From positions 2,163,001 through 2,227,000 of the forward strand of contig NZ_CP092282.1 of assembly GCF_024972775.1 (NCBI RefSeq): a stretch of DNA of 64,000 nucleotides, written 5' to 3'. Both the position numbers and the translations under genes were made by a program. Positions 19,618-29,067 of this stretch are shown in pieces. Source of the stretch: Dehalobacter sp. DCM. GTDB lineage: Bacteria; Bacillota; Desulfitobacteriia; Desulfitobacteriales; Syntrophobotulaceae. The notes below the pieces were generated by a model. It was not told the DNA's origin and did not search any database. It saw only the letters and a list, made by a program, of their open reading frames with translations. Positions within the stretch are counted from its first letter, which is position 1. Each line of letters starts with the position of its first letter.

Positions 19618-20016
19618 TTAATAGCAGGAGTGGCTGTTGCACAACGAACGTAGTTGCTCGTGGGCAATGGCCCTACTTTTGTATCTGTCGCATAGCAAAT
19701 ACGGCCTAATCCTGTAACAGCGATTAAGTAAAACACGTATGTCGTTCAGAACGTGAATCAAACTTTCTGGGACAGGAAGTCACTTAGACTTTCTGATATA
19801 CAAAAAAAGGCGCTGTCACCTCGTTTTGCGACACCGCCTTTTTGGCGATTTCTCAACCTATTTTAATTTTTACATATTATTATTACACATATCATCGTGT
19901 ATATATTAATAAATCAACTTATAATATAAACAACGCAGCTAAACTACTCATCGAAATAGCTATTTTTTGCGTTTTGGAAAGTGACAGTGATAAAAGTCTA
20001 AGAAAGTGGATGTAAA
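19618..20016. other. Intergenic region with terminator
   Basis: No credible gene. A strong hairpin terminator lies at 19802-19843 (AAAAAGGCG...CGCCTTTTT). The 180 bases before it have GC-rich short inverted repeats (for example around 19650-19670) but match no RNA family I recognise. Confidence 0.5.
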
Positions 20017-20607
20017 ATGAACCAAACAATGAAACACGAATTAAAAGAATATCCCGTGACGTATCTGTTGCTTATGCTGAATCTCATGATGTTCTTGATC
20101 ATGACGTTAGTGGGTGGAACGACCAATACGTACGTCCTGATTTTCTTTGGAGCAAAAGTGAATATGATGATTGCAGCCGGGGAATACTGGCGTTTATTCA
20201 CAAGCATGTTTATTCATATTGGATTTACCCATCTGCTGTTTAATCTCTACGCACTACTTGTCCTGGGAAAGTTCAGCGAAAAAATCTTCGGCCATTGGCG
20301 ATTTGTTTTGATTTATTTGGTGAGTGGTCTGGCCGGCGCGCTGGTCAGTTATCTTCTGGGCCCAGAGGTGTCTGCGGGAGCTTCCGGAGCAATATTTGGA
20401 CTCATGGGCGCTATTCTGTCTTATGGCTGGAAGAAACCGGCGTATTGGAAAACCGGACTTATCGGTAATTTTGCTGTTGTGTTGCTAATTAACCTTTTCC
20501 TTGGCTTTGTTTTAAGCGGAATTGACAATTATGCGCATTTAGGCGGACTGGTGGGCGGAGCCCTTGTGGGGTTTGTCTTCCAGCTTCGCAGTTCGATAAA
20601 ATCCTAA
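20017..20607 (+). CDS. Rhomboid family intramembrane serine protease
   Basis: A 196-residue, six-helix rhomboid. The catalytic serine lies in GASGAIFG (about residue 124) and the catalytic histidine in NYAHLGGLVGG (about residue 172). The HxxxN-type residues of the second helix appear in HIGFTHLLFNLYAL. It cleaves transmembrane substrates within the bilayer; its natural substrate is unknown. The gene stands alone. Confidence 0.9.
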   Translation: MNQTMKHELKEYPVTYLLLMLNLMMFLIMTLVGGTTNTYVLIFFGAKVNMMIAAGEYWRLFTSMFIHIGFTHLLFNLYALLVLGKFSEKIFGHWRFVLIYLVSGLAGALVSYLLGPEVSAGASGAIFGLMGAILSYGWKKPAYWKTGLIGNFAVVLLINLFLGFVLSGIDNYAHLGGLVGGALVGFVFQLRSSIKS

Positions 20608-20737
20608 GAAACAGACAAAATTTGTATTGCATCCTTTTTGTATATTACGGAAAAGCTATGGTTAGCCCATACATCTTAGCAAGGTGGTTTTAATCTGATT
20701 GCCATCGATAGTTAAGATAATGTGGGCTTTTGTTAGT

Positions 20738-20874
20738 ATATCAGATAGTATAAATCTTTTCTGATATATCTAAGTGCAACTGACGGTCATGGATGACCTA
20801 ATGCCGCGGGTACCATGGACGGTGCAGGAGCGGCAAGGCTTTCGCCGGCGCCATAAGGCTTGGCGTAAGCCAAG
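20738..20874. repeat. Hairpin cluster of the CCATGGA family, copy 3
   Basis: The gap before the PBP gene holds a row of hairpins. TATATCAGA/TCTGATATA flanks 20738-20768, then GGTCATGGATGACC (20785-20798), then GCCGC...GCGGC around GTACCATGGACGGTGC (20803-20834), then CTTGGCGTAAGCCAAG (20859-20874). The CATGGAyGR hairpin tip is the same as in the repeats near 4.67, 11.03, 52.6, 53.5, 54.75 and 57.3 kb. Confidence 0.6.
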
Positions 20875-20961
20875 TTTTCTAGTGCGGATACTGTTATAAA
20901 TTAGGAGACATATGTTAAAATAGAACCAGTAATGATGCAGCCACAGGAAGGATAACAAAAC

Positions 20962-22977
20962 GTGAATAAAACAGCAACGTATTTTCGCCGTGAATGGATC
21001 ATATATAGTCTGCTTATTTTGATAGGCGTTATGATACTCGGAAAGTTATTTTTTTTACAAATCATTGAGTCGGGAGATCTTAAAGCCAAAGGAGCGACGT
21101 TAAGCACATCGAGTCCAACCATGCTCTATGAGCGCGGTATGATCACGGATGCACAGGGAAACGTCTTAAGTAAAAGTGTACCTTCGAAGGATGTCTATGC
21201 TGATCCCAGAATGCTTGAAGAGACGCTGTCTAAGGATACAACACAGATGAGCCAGCAGATCCTGGCGAAGAAAGAACAAATGGCGGCGGATATCGCCAAG
21301 ATATTGGGTGATGATCAAACCAGGATCTTGAAATTATTGCAGAAGGATCTGTCCTGGGTAAGTATCGGGCGTCAGATCGATATTGAAAAGGCAGAGAAGA
21401 TCGCTGCTTTGGAAATCCCCGGTGTAGGTTTTACGGATAATTATGAACGGGTTTATCCGGCGGGACAAATGGGTGCTTCTATTCTGGGCATAGTCAATAT
21501 GGCAGGTGACGGTGTCGAAGGGTTGGAGTATGCCTACAACGCTGAATTAAAAGGCGAAAAGACGTTTGGAAATCAGACAGATACTTCACGTGATGATTAT
21601 GTCATGGAAGATAGAAATATCCAGACGGGTTATAATCTGAACCTGACGCTGGATTCGACCATCCAGCATTTGATTGAGAATGAACTGGATAAAATTGTGA
21701 CCGCATATACGCCGGCTCGGGCAGTGATTCTGGCGATGGATCCAAAAACAGGGAAAATTCTTGGGATGGGTTCAAGACCAACCTTTGATCCCAATAACTA
21801 CGCCAAGACAACGGATGATCAACGCAAGAATCTGGCGATTAAGATGAATTATGAACCCGGTTCAACCTTTAAAATCATCACGGGGGCAACAGCCCTGGAA
21901 GAGAATGTTGTCAGTCCGTCGACGATCTATAATGATCCGGGCTTCCTTACAGTCAGCGGACGGCGGATCACTAACTGGGACTCGGATCGAAAACCGCATG
22001 GGGATATCACCTTTACCAAAGGGATGATGCTGTCTTCCAATGTCGTATTAGGCAAGGTCGGCTTGCAAGTTGGAAGAGATTTATTCTATACCTATCTCAA
22101 GTCCTTTGGGTTTGGCAGCAGGACTAATATTGATCTGGCTTTTGAAGAGAGGGGATTGTTGATCGACGTGAGCAAGGTCAAAAATCTTGAACTGGCGACG
22201 ATGTCCTTCGGTCAGGCCAATCTGGTGACACCGATCCAGCTCTTGACAGCGATCTGTGCAGTAGCCAACGGCGGTCAGCTCTATCAGCCGTATATCGTGG
22301 ATAAAATTACGGATACGGATGGCATCGTTGTCAGTGAAACGGTCCCGAAGGTCGTCAGACAGGTTATTTCGGAATCCACAAGTAAAACGATGACCGATAT
22401 CCTGGTTGAAGTCGTCGATGACGGCACCGGTGGCAGGGCGAAAATACCCGGAATCAAAGTGGCCGGCAAAACAGGGACCGCACAAAAAATTGATCCCGAG
22501 ACGGGAATGTATTCGTCGACGGATTATATTGTTTCGTTTGTCGGCTATGCACCGGCAAATGATCCGAAAATTGCCGTGTTAGTCGTTATTGATACACCCC
22601 ATGCACCGGTTGTCCAAGGGGGAACTTTGGCCGGACCGGTGGTCAAAACAATTATCGAGGGTGCCCTCCAGTATTACGGTGTCCCTGTTGCAGCGAGCAC
22701 GCCGAGTGATTTGACTAACGTCGATCTGGACAATGGGGAAAGTACATCCAATAACAACGAGACTGAAGAAACCGTGACGCCTGAAAGACAGCCGGTTGAA
22801 GGGGAAGTCATCGTGCCTGATCTGAGCGGCATGACCATGCGGCAAGTAGGGGAAACCCTGGGGAAAATTGATTTAAGGTATAAATTCAGCGGGAGCGGTT
22901 TAGCCTATAAGCAGTCACCGGAAGCAGGTAAGATTGTCAATAAAGGCGACACCATTGAGGTTCTCTTTGGATCCTGA
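20962..22977 (+). CDS. Penicillin-binding protein 2 / SpoVD-like transpeptidase
   Basis: A 671-residue class B PBP. It has an N-terminal membrane helix (residues 11-31), a PBP dimer domain, and a transpeptidase domain with catalytic STFK (in NYEPGSTFKI), SSN and KTGTA. A low-complexity linker is followed by one C-terminal PASTA domain (VPDLSGMTMRQVGETL onward). The C-terminal PASTA favours SpoVD (cortex) over plain FtsI, but it is not in a division cluster, so either role is possible. The start is GTG after AGGAAGG. Confidence 0.87.
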   Translation: MNKTATYFRREWIIYSLLILIGVMILGKLFFLQIIESGDLKAKGATLSTSSPTMLYERGMITDAQGNVLSKSVPSKDVYADPRMLEETLSKDTTQMSQQILAKKEQMAADIAKILGDDQTRILKLLQKDLSWVSIGRQIDIEKAEKIAALEIPGVGFTDNYERVYPAGQMGASILGIVNMAGDGVEGLEYAYNAELKGEKTFGNQTDTSRDDYVMEDRNIQTGYNLNLTLDSTIQHLIENELDKIVTAYTPARAVILAMDPKTGKILGMGSRPTFDPNNYAKTTDDQRKNLAIKMNYEPGSTFKIITGATALEENVVSPSTIYNDPGFLTVSGRRITNWDSDRKPHGDITFTKGMMLSSNVVLGKVGLQVGRDLFYTYLKSFGFGSRTNIDLAFEERGLLIDVSKVKNLELATMSFGQANLVTPIQLLTAICAVANGGQLYQPYIVDKITDTDGIVVSETVPKVVRQVISESTSKTMTDILVEVVDDGTGGRAKIPGIKVAGKTGTAQKIDPETGMYSSTDYIVSFVGYAPANDPKIAVLVVIDTPHAPVVQGGTLAGPVVKTIIEGALQYYGVPVAASTPSDLTNVDLDNGESTSNNNETEETVTPERQPVEGEVIVPDLSGMTMRQVGETLGKIDLRYKFSGSGLAYKQSPEAGKIVNKGDTIEVLFGS

Positions 22978-23030
22978 ATTTTTACATGGCAATGAGGACG
23001 CAAATAAGAAAGATAGGAAGGAAGATTGCT

Positions 23031-24146
23031 TTGGCAATGAACTCCTTGGAACTGGCCAAAAAATTGACCTGCTCTTTATCCGAAAGGATCGGGATATCCG
23101 GGTATGAGCATTCGCTGCATGCTGAACTAAAATCGCTCTTTGAGCTGATGCAGACAGAAACGTATACTGATATGATGGGAAATTTCTATGCGGTTAAATC
23201 AGGCAAACCATTTTATCCACCTCAAAGCCAGGCAAGCGGACAACTGAATCCAGGTTCTGAGCGAAAACAAATTATGCTGGCGGCCCACAGTGACGAGATC
23301 GGTCTGATGGTCACCTATATTGATAACAGAGGATTTCTGCATTTCACGCCAATAGGAGGAATCGATCAACGTACGCTGCTCTATCAGGAAGTCATCGTCT
23401 TTGGGAAAGAGCCACTTATCGGAATCGTCTGCCGGGTAGCTGCGAATAAAGATATACCCGACAGTAAGGATAAACAACCACTGGAAGCAAATGACTTAGC
23501 CATTGATATCGGCTGTTCGTTTGAGACCGCCTCGCTTAAAGTCAAACCGGGAGATATTGCCGGCATCCGGCGCAGTCCCTCTCTGCTGCTTAATGAACGC
23601 CTAGCAGGGAAGGCTTTGGATGACAGGGCGGGGATTGTGATCATGGCTGTCTGTCTTAATGAACTGCAAAAGTTGAAACACGCGCATGACATCGTTGCCG
23701 TCGCCACGGTACAGGAAGAAGTGGGCCTGAGAGGCGCCCAAACGAGTTCAGAACGTTTGATGCCCATGCTGGCAGTCGCCATCGATGTCACTCACGCCCA
23801 GACCTTGGATACAAAAAGTACCGTAGCCACCGAACTGGGCAAAGGGCCGGTACTCAGTCTCGGCCCGAATATCCACCCGTGGGTCATAGAAAGGCTGAAG
23901 GATGCTGCCCGGGAGAATCGGATTCCTTATCAGATTCAGGCTGTACCCGGGGCAACCGGTACGGATGCCAGGATCATTCAGCTCACAGGCTGCGGGATAC
24001 CGACGGCGTTGCTGTCAGTTCCCCTGCGCTATATGCATACGTCTGTGGAAACGGTGGCTTTAAGTGATATTGTTGACAGCGGCAGATTACTGGCCCGTTT
24101 TATTGCCGCCCTGCCGGATGATCTGGAGGATGCCTTATGCTCTTAA
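23031..24146 (+). CDS. M42 family aminopeptidase, first of three
   Basis: About 370 residues, a cobalt/zinc aminopeptidase of the M42 (YsdC/FrvX/CelM) family. Metal and catalytic residues are visible in AAHSDEIG, DDRAG (as KALDDRAG), VQEEVGLRGAQ and the final HTSVETV. It trims N-terminal residues from peptides and usually forms a dodecameric cytosolic shell. The start is uncertain: TTG 23031 lies six bases after GGAAGGAAG, ATG 23037 is close by, and a longer frame begins at 22986. It overlaps the next M42 gene by ten bases. Confidence 0.87.
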   Translation: MAMNSLELAKKLTCSLSERIGISGYEHSLHAELKSLFELMQTETYTDMMGNFYAVKSGKPFYPPQSQASGQLNPGSERKQIMLAAHSDEIGLMVTYIDNRGFLHFTPIGGIDQRTLLYQEVIVFGKEPLIGIVCRVAANKDIPDSKDKQPLEANDLAIDIGCSFETASLKVKPGDIAGIRRSPSLLLNERLAGKALDDRAGIVIMAVCLNELQKLKHAHDIVAVATVQEEVGLRGAQTSSERLMPMLAVAIDVTHAQTLDTKSTVATELGKGPVLSLGPNIHPWVIERLKDAARENRIPYQIQAVPGATGTDARIIQLTGCGIPTALLSVPLRYMHTSVETVALSDIVDSGRLLARFIAALPDDLEDALCS

Positions 24147-25156
24147 AAGATTTATGCGAAATAAACGGCGTATCCGGCAACGAAAAAGCTGTACGCGATT
24201 ACATTTTAGCCAACATCAGGAACGATGTCACAGCCTGCCGCGTCGACCGTATAGGCAATTTAATTGTTGAAAAGAAACTGGATTGTGACGATCGGCCAAA
24301 AGTATTGCTGTGCGCCCATATGGATGAAGTTGGCCTGCTGATAACCGAAATTACCGCGGAGGGCTATCTGAAATTTAAACCGGTTGGCGGCATCGACCCA
24401 GCTGTACTCATGTCAAAAACACTGATAGTGAACAACGCTGTTCACGGCGTTATCGGACTGAAGGCGGTTCACCTGCAAAAACCGGAGGAACGGAAAAAAA
24501 TCCCGGACAGCGATGATTTATATATTGATATCGGTGCTGCCAACAAAGAAGAAGCGGAAAAGCTCGTCAAGCTGGGTGACTATGCATCCTTTTTGACTGT
24601 GTTTGAAGAAATCGGTGACATTGGCTTATATAAAGGCAAAGCGCTGGATGACAGAGTTGGCTGTGCGATTCTGATGGAACTGCTGAAGCAGGATTTCCCC
24701 TGCCATATCATTGCGGCTTTTACCGTGCAAGAGGAAGTCGGCTTACGTGGATCGAAAGTCTTAAGTAATACCATTGAGGCGGATTTGGCGATTAATATTG
24801 AGGCTACCGGCGCAGCCGACTACAGCGAAGCAGACCGGGAAGATTGGGTTGTTGAGCTAGGCCGTGGGCCTGCTTGTTCACTGATAGATTCAGCAACCAT
24901 CTACCGACCGGATGCGATAAAAAAAGTCATGGAGACAGCCCGAACGAACCATATCCCGCTTCAATTCAGGCAAGGTACACGGGCGGCGAATGATGCCGGT
25001 AATATTCACCAGGCCGGCACTGGCATTCCCACGATCACCTTAAGCGTGCCCTGCCGCAATATTCATACGATGAGTTCCTTGATTTCGCGACAGGATTACG
25101 CCCATTGTTTGGAACTGGTAAAATGTATGCTGAATAATCTTAATCACTTCATATGA
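24137..25156 (+). CDS. M42 family aminopeptidase, second of three
   Basis: A 339-residue M42 peptidase with CAHMDEVG, KALDDRVG, VQEEVGLRGSK and a terminal NIHTMSS, which supply the two-metal site and the general-base glutamate of the EE pair. It overlaps the preceding M42 gene, so the two are translationally coupled. It is clearly diverged from both neighbours, consistent with different peptide specificities in one mixed or parallel set of peptidases. Confidence 0.88.
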   Translation: MLLKDLCEINGVSGNEKAVRDYILANIRNDVTACRVDRIGNLIVEKKLDCDDRPKVLLCAHMDEVGLLITEITAEGYLKFKPVGGIDPAVLMSKTLIVNNAVHGVIGLKAVHLQKPEERKKIPDSDDLYIDIGAANKEEAEKLVKLGDYASFLTVFEEIGDIGLYKGKALDDRVGCAILMELLKQDFPCHIIAAFTVQEEVGLRGSKVLSNTIEADLAINIEATGAADYSEADREDWVVELGRGPACSLIDSATIYRPDAIKKVMETARTNHIPLQFRQGTRAANDAGNIHQAGTGIPTITLSVPCRNIHTMSSLISRQDYAHCLELVKCMLNNLNHFI

Positions 25157-25227
25157 TTTTTATCCATTGCTCTTGGTGATAGGGAATCAATAATCGGCAA
25201 CGTCATTATTATAGGGAGGTCCTGCAG

Positions 25228-26229
25228 GTGCAGAGAAAACCGTTAGATTACACATTACTGGAGAAGCTGACCCAGACCTATGGCCCTTCAGGCAACGAAC
25301 ACAAAGTCGCTGTCAGGATCGGGGAAATGGTCAAGAACGACGCCGACGCAACAGAAACAGATATACTCGGTAATATGATCGTTAGAAAAAAAGGTTCAGG
25401 TAAGAAAATAATGATCGTCAGCCACATGGATGAAGTCGGGATTATCGTCACCCATATCAACCGACGCGGTTATTTGTATTTCGCCCCGATCGGCGGCATT
25501 CGGAAAAATGTCCTGATCGCTCAACGTTTTATTTTTGAGAGTGGGGTGGTCGGGACTGTCTGCCAGGAAGACAAGAAAAAAACAGATGACCTGACTTCGG
25601 TTAAGTTATATATCGATATCGGTGCGGCTAATGAGGAAGAGGCGCGGAAGCTGGTACAGGAAGGTGATATGGCTGTTTTCGCCGGTGATTATAAGGAAAC
25701 TGAAACCAGCGTCATCTCCAAGGCGTTGGATAATCGGGCCGGCTGTTTCATCGCTATCGAAGCCTTAAAAGCTGTGTCCAGTGAAAATGACTTGTATTTT
25801 GTCTTTACAGCCCAGGAAGAAGTGGGATCACGGGGGGCAAAAACGGCGGCCTATGCTCTGTACCCTGATTTAGCACTCAATGTCGATACGACCTTTAGCT
25901 ATGATGATCCCAAAGAGCTGGAGATGCACCGGACGGCAATGAATAAAGGTGTTGCGATTATGGTCATGGACCATTCCATCGTCGTGTCACCGGCAATTAA
26001 AAACTGGATGGCGGATATTGCCGAAACGCATCGGATTCCGTATCAATGGGAAGTCATCACAGGCGGAGGTACCGATTCCGGGCCTGTTCACCTGACCCGG
26101 GGAGGGATACCAACCGGCGGACTGTCTTTGCCCGTTCGGCATTTGCATACACCGAATGAGATAGCGGCAAAGAAAGATATTGAAGCCGCTGTCGATTTAC
26201 TGTTGGCACTGCTGGAAAACCCCTCCTGA
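25228..26229 (+). CDS. M42 family aminopeptidase, third of three
   Basis: A 333-residue M42 peptidase with VSHMDEVG, KALDNRAG, AQEEVGSRGAK and RHLHTPNE. The start is GTG behind GGGAGGT. It follows the second M42 gene after 71 bp in the same direction and is probably in the same transcript. Confidence 0.88.
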   Translation: MQRKPLDYTLLEKLTQTYGPSGNEHKVAVRIGEMVKNDADATETDILGNMIVRKKGSGKKIMIVSHMDEVGIIVTHINRRGYLYFAPIGGIRKNVLIAQRFIFESGVVGTVCQEDKKKTDDLTSVKLYIDIGAANEEEARKLVQEGDMAVFAGDYKETETSVISKALDNRAGCFIAIEALKAVSSENDLYFVFTAQEEVGSRGAKTAAYALYPDLALNVDTTFSYDDPKELEMHRTAMNKGVAIMVMDHSIVVSPAIKNWMADIAETHRIPYQWEVITGGGTDSGPVHLTRGGIPTGGLSLPVRHLHTPNEIAAKKDIEAAVDLLLALLENPS

Positions 26230-26299
26230 AAAGCAGTTAAGCTCGTGATAAATCAGAACATAATATTCGATGGCACTAAAGGTTGAGAGTGAGAAGAGC

Positions 26300-27049
26300 A
26301 TGAAAGAAAATATCAAAGAAATTCTTAATCAGGTACAGACAGGGATGATCACTGTGGAAGAAGGGCAGCAGTGGATTGAACAGCTGTACGGTAGCAATTT
26401 GGGTTTTGCACGTTTGGATATACAGCGGGAGCATCGCAAGGGTTTTCCTGAAGCGATCTTTTGCCCCGGGAAGACGACGGATCAAATTCTGCAGATCGCC
26501 AAAAAACTCTATGAAAGATCCGGGCAGAATGTTGTGGCTACTCGGGCTAACAAAGAAATATTTGATTGCGTGCATCAGGAGATCCCAACAGCCGAATTCA
26601 ATGCGATTTCCAGAACGATTCTAATTCGCAAAGGGGAACAACGCGCCGTCGGTAATATCTTGGTCGTGACCGCAGGCACATCGGATCTGCCGGTGGCAGA
26701 GGAAGCGGCAGTTACTGCCCAGGCAATGGGAAATCGTGTTGAGCGTCTCTATGATACCGGGGTTGCCGGTCTCCACCGCCTGCTAGCGGAGTCTGACAAA
26801 CTCCAGCAAGCCAACGTCCTGATCGTCGTCGCCGGCATGGATGGCGTCCTGCCCAGCGTTGTCGGCGGATTGGTTTCCCGTCCGGTCATCGCCGTGCCGA
26901 CGAGTGTCGGCTATGGCGCCAATTTCGGGGGAATAGCACCGTTATTGACCATGCTGAACAGCTGCGCGGAGGGGATCGGCGTCGTCAATATCGACAATGG
27001 ATTTGGTGCCGGCTATCTGGCTTCACTAATCAACCAGATAGCAACTTGA
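26300..27049 (+). CDS. larB: Nickel-pincer cofactor biosynthesis protein LarB
   Basis: About 249 residues. The C-terminal two thirds is a PurE-like (AIR carboxylase) fold with VVTAGTSDLPVAEEAA, VIVVAGMDGVLPSVVGGL and PTSVGYGANFGG, which matches LarB. LarB carboxylates nicotinic acid adenine dinucleotide as the first step to the nickel-pincer cofactor of lactate racemase-like enzymes. LarC, LarE and a LarA-type enzyme are not in the window. The ATG at 26300 gives the usual family N-terminus (MKENIKEILNQV); the longer frame starts at 26270. Confidence 0.87.
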   Translation: MKENIKEILNQVQTGMITVEEGQQWIEQLYGSNLGFARLDIQREHRKGFPEAIFCPGKTTDQILQIAKKLYERSGQNVVATRANKEIFDCVHQEIPTAEFNAISRTILIRKGEQRAVGNILVVTAGTSDLPVAEEAAVTAQAMGNRVERLYDTGVAGLHRLLAESDKLQQANVLIVVAGMDGVLPSVVGGLVSRPVIAVPTSVGYGANFGGIAPLLTMLNSCAEGIGVVNIDNGFGAGYLASLINQIAT

Positions 27050-27201
27050 TTCTATGGAATATTGCGGAATACAGTCTTTAGGTATACAATCAAACTGCAA
27101 TCATTATGTTTTCTATTATTTTATGGATTATGTGACGCGGTGCGTAATTTTGGACAGCGGCAAAATGCTTATTTGAATGAGATTATCCGAGGAGAGAGCG
27201 T

Positions 27202-28740
27202 ATGCCAAATAGCCTGATCGAAATTGACCCTGAGGTAAAAAAAGAGATTACCGCATTATCACTATCTATGGGATTATCCGATTCGGAAACCGTAAAAATG
27301 CTCATGGAAAAGAATAATCAGCTTTCCCGCGATATTAAACAAATAACTAAGGAATTAAGTCTTCTCAAAGAGCGTGAGTTAGAGGCTTTTGTCATTGGGG
27401 ATGTTTTATCCGATGGTATCTATATTATTGATAGCAAAGGGATTATTATAGCTGTCAATAAAGCATTTACAAAGATGACCGGAATTGAAGAAAATGAAAT
27501 CATCGGTCATCCGGTTGAAGAGCTAATAAACAGAAGTATTGTCCAAAAACCGATTGGCAGAGTAGTTTTGGAGAAAAAAGAAAAGCTTTCGGCCACAATC
27601 GTGATGAAGGATAAAAAAATAGTTATCACCGGGAATCCGATTTTTGACAATAATGGCGATGTGACTCAGGTTTTGATCGTAATGAGAGATGTCACGGAGC
27701 TGGTAAAGTTACAGGATCAATTGGAACATACGGAGAAAATGACTCAGAAATATCGCGATGAATTGCAATATTTTCGGTCAAAAGAGATTCACAAAAGTGA
27801 ACTAATCGGCAACAGTACGCGTATGCATCAGTTGAAAGAATTGATTACTCAGGTTGCCCAGGTTGATGCAACCGTACTTATAACCGGAGAAACCGGCGTT
27901 GGCAAAGAAGTCGTAGCCAGAGAAATCCATAAAATGAGTCCGCGTAAAAAAGCCCCTTATATTAAGGTGAATTGCGCTGCTATTCCCGAATCTTTATTGG
28001 AATCGGAATTATTCGGTTATGAAAAAGGCGCTTTTACCGGTGCCCAAAATAAAGAAAAACTCGGTCTTTTTGAGATCGCTAATTCGGGGACTATTCTTCT
28101 GGATGAAATCGGAGAAATGCCGATAAGCCTACAGTCTAAGCTTTTACGTGCACTTCAGGAAAAAGAGATAAGAAGGCTCGGAGGCACGAAATCTATAAAA
28201 CTCGATGTGCGGGTTATCGCTGCGACAAATCAAAAATTGGAGCACCAGGTCGCTGAAGGAAAGTTCCGTCAGGATTTGTATTACAGGCTGAATGTTGTCC
28301 CGATTCATATTCCTCCGCTTCGCATGCGGAAGGAGGATATCCCGTTATTGATCAATTGTTTTTTGGAAAAATTCAACGAAAAATATAAACAGAATAAATC
28401 CTTCGAAATTGCTGCGATTGAACTCATGCAGCAATATAATTGGCCTGGCAATGTTCGGGAGTTGGAGAATATTATCGAACAGCTGGTTGTCATTATCAAA
28501 GAGCCTGTTATTAAGCCCCATAATATCCTAAATATTACGGACAACAGCAACATTATTTCTGATTTTTTTGATAAAAAGGACTTAACCCTTAAGCAGGCCG
28601 TTGATATGGTTGAAAAGCAAATCATCGAAAAAGCATTGAAAACTTATGGCAGTACGCATAAAGCCGCTGTCGTTTTGGGCGTCAGTCAACCGACGGTCTT
28701 ACGAAAAGCAAGAGAATTAGGAATTAAAACAAGCAACTGA
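27202..28740 (+). CDS. Sigma-54-dependent PAS/AAA+/Fis activator of the catabolic island
   Basis: A 512-residue enhancer-binding protein. An N-terminal helical part (1-60) is followed by a PAS sensor (about 62-175), a coiled linker, and an AAA+ domain with Walker A GETGVGKE (229-236), the sigma-54 contact loop GAFTGA (276-281) and Walker B TILLDEIGEM. The C-terminal helix-turn-helix is GSTHKAAVVLGVSQPTVLRK (483-502), closer to the TyrR type. There is no receiver domain, so it probably senses a small molecule through PAS. It lies beside three -24/-12 promoters and seven copies of a shared dyad, so it is the obvious regulator of the genes that follow. Confidence 0.92.
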   Translation: MPNSLIEIDPEVKKEITALSLSMGLSDSETVKMLMEKNNQLSRDIKQITKELSLLKERELEAFVIGDVLSDGIYIIDSKGIIIAVNKAFTKMTGIEENEIIGHPVEELINRSIVQKPIGRVVLEKKEKLSATIVMKDKKIVITGNPIFDNNGDVTQVLIVMRDVTELVKLQDQLEHTEKMTQKYRDELQYFRSKEIHKSELIGNSTRMHQLKELITQVAQVDATVLITGETGVGKEVVAREIHKMSPRKKAPYIKVNCAAIPESLLESELFGYEKGAFTGAQNKEKLGLFEIANSGTILLDEIGEMPISLQSKLLRALQEKEIRRLGGTKSIKLDVRVIAATNQKLEHQVAEGKFRQDLYYRLNVVPIHIPPLRMRKEDIPLLINCFLEKFNEKYKQNKSFEIAAIELMQQYNWPGNVRELENIIEQLVVIIKEPVIKPHNILNITDNSNIISDFFDKKDLTLKQAVDMVEKQIIEKALKTYGSTHKAAVVLGVSQPTVLRKARELGIKTSN

Positions 28741-28780
28741 TACATTATTGAATCGATTACTGATACGAATATTTATCGGA

Positions 28781-28816
28781 AGAGAAAGGCCTAGACATAG
28801 GCAGTTCTCTTTTTTG
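28781..28816 (+). terminator. Rho-independent terminator
   Basis: AGAGAA...CCTA/TAGG...TTCTCT followed by TTTTTT, 40 bp after the activator gene. It separates the activator transcript from the sigma-54 promoter region. Confidence 0.7.
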
Positions 28817-28828
28817 TTTATTCTGTTT

Positions 28829-28846
28829 TGATACATTTATGTATCA
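28829..28846. promoter_or_regulatory. Activator-binding dyad (UAS 1)
   Basis: TGATACATTTATGTATCA: two 8-bp arms, perfectly complementary, around TT. It lies about 60 bp upstream of the -24 element of the first sigma-54 promoter, a normal enhancer distance. The same site recurs six more times upstream of the other two sigma-54 promoters. Confidence 0.75.
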
Positions 28847-28897
28847 ATTATTAATCTTAATCAATAAAAAAACACCTAGAATAAAGCCATTTATATG

Positions 28898-28914
28898 TTG
28901 GCACGGTTTTTGCA
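28898..28914 (+). promoter_or_regulatory. Sigma-54 promoter 1
   Basis: TTGGCACGGTTTTTGCA: near-perfect -24/-12 promoter, GG at 28900-28901 and GC at 28912-28913 with ten bases between. It drives the first methyltransferase gene. Confidence 0.88.
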
Positions 28915-29067
28915 CTTACTATGAGCAGAAATAGAAGAATATTAACTGCATCATACTAAATTTGAAAGGGGCAGTATTAATTGTAAAATAAGTTAAAAGA
29001 ATATTCTGGCAATAATACTGACAACCAATTAACGACAGATGCCAATATGTTGAAAGGAAGTAGATCA

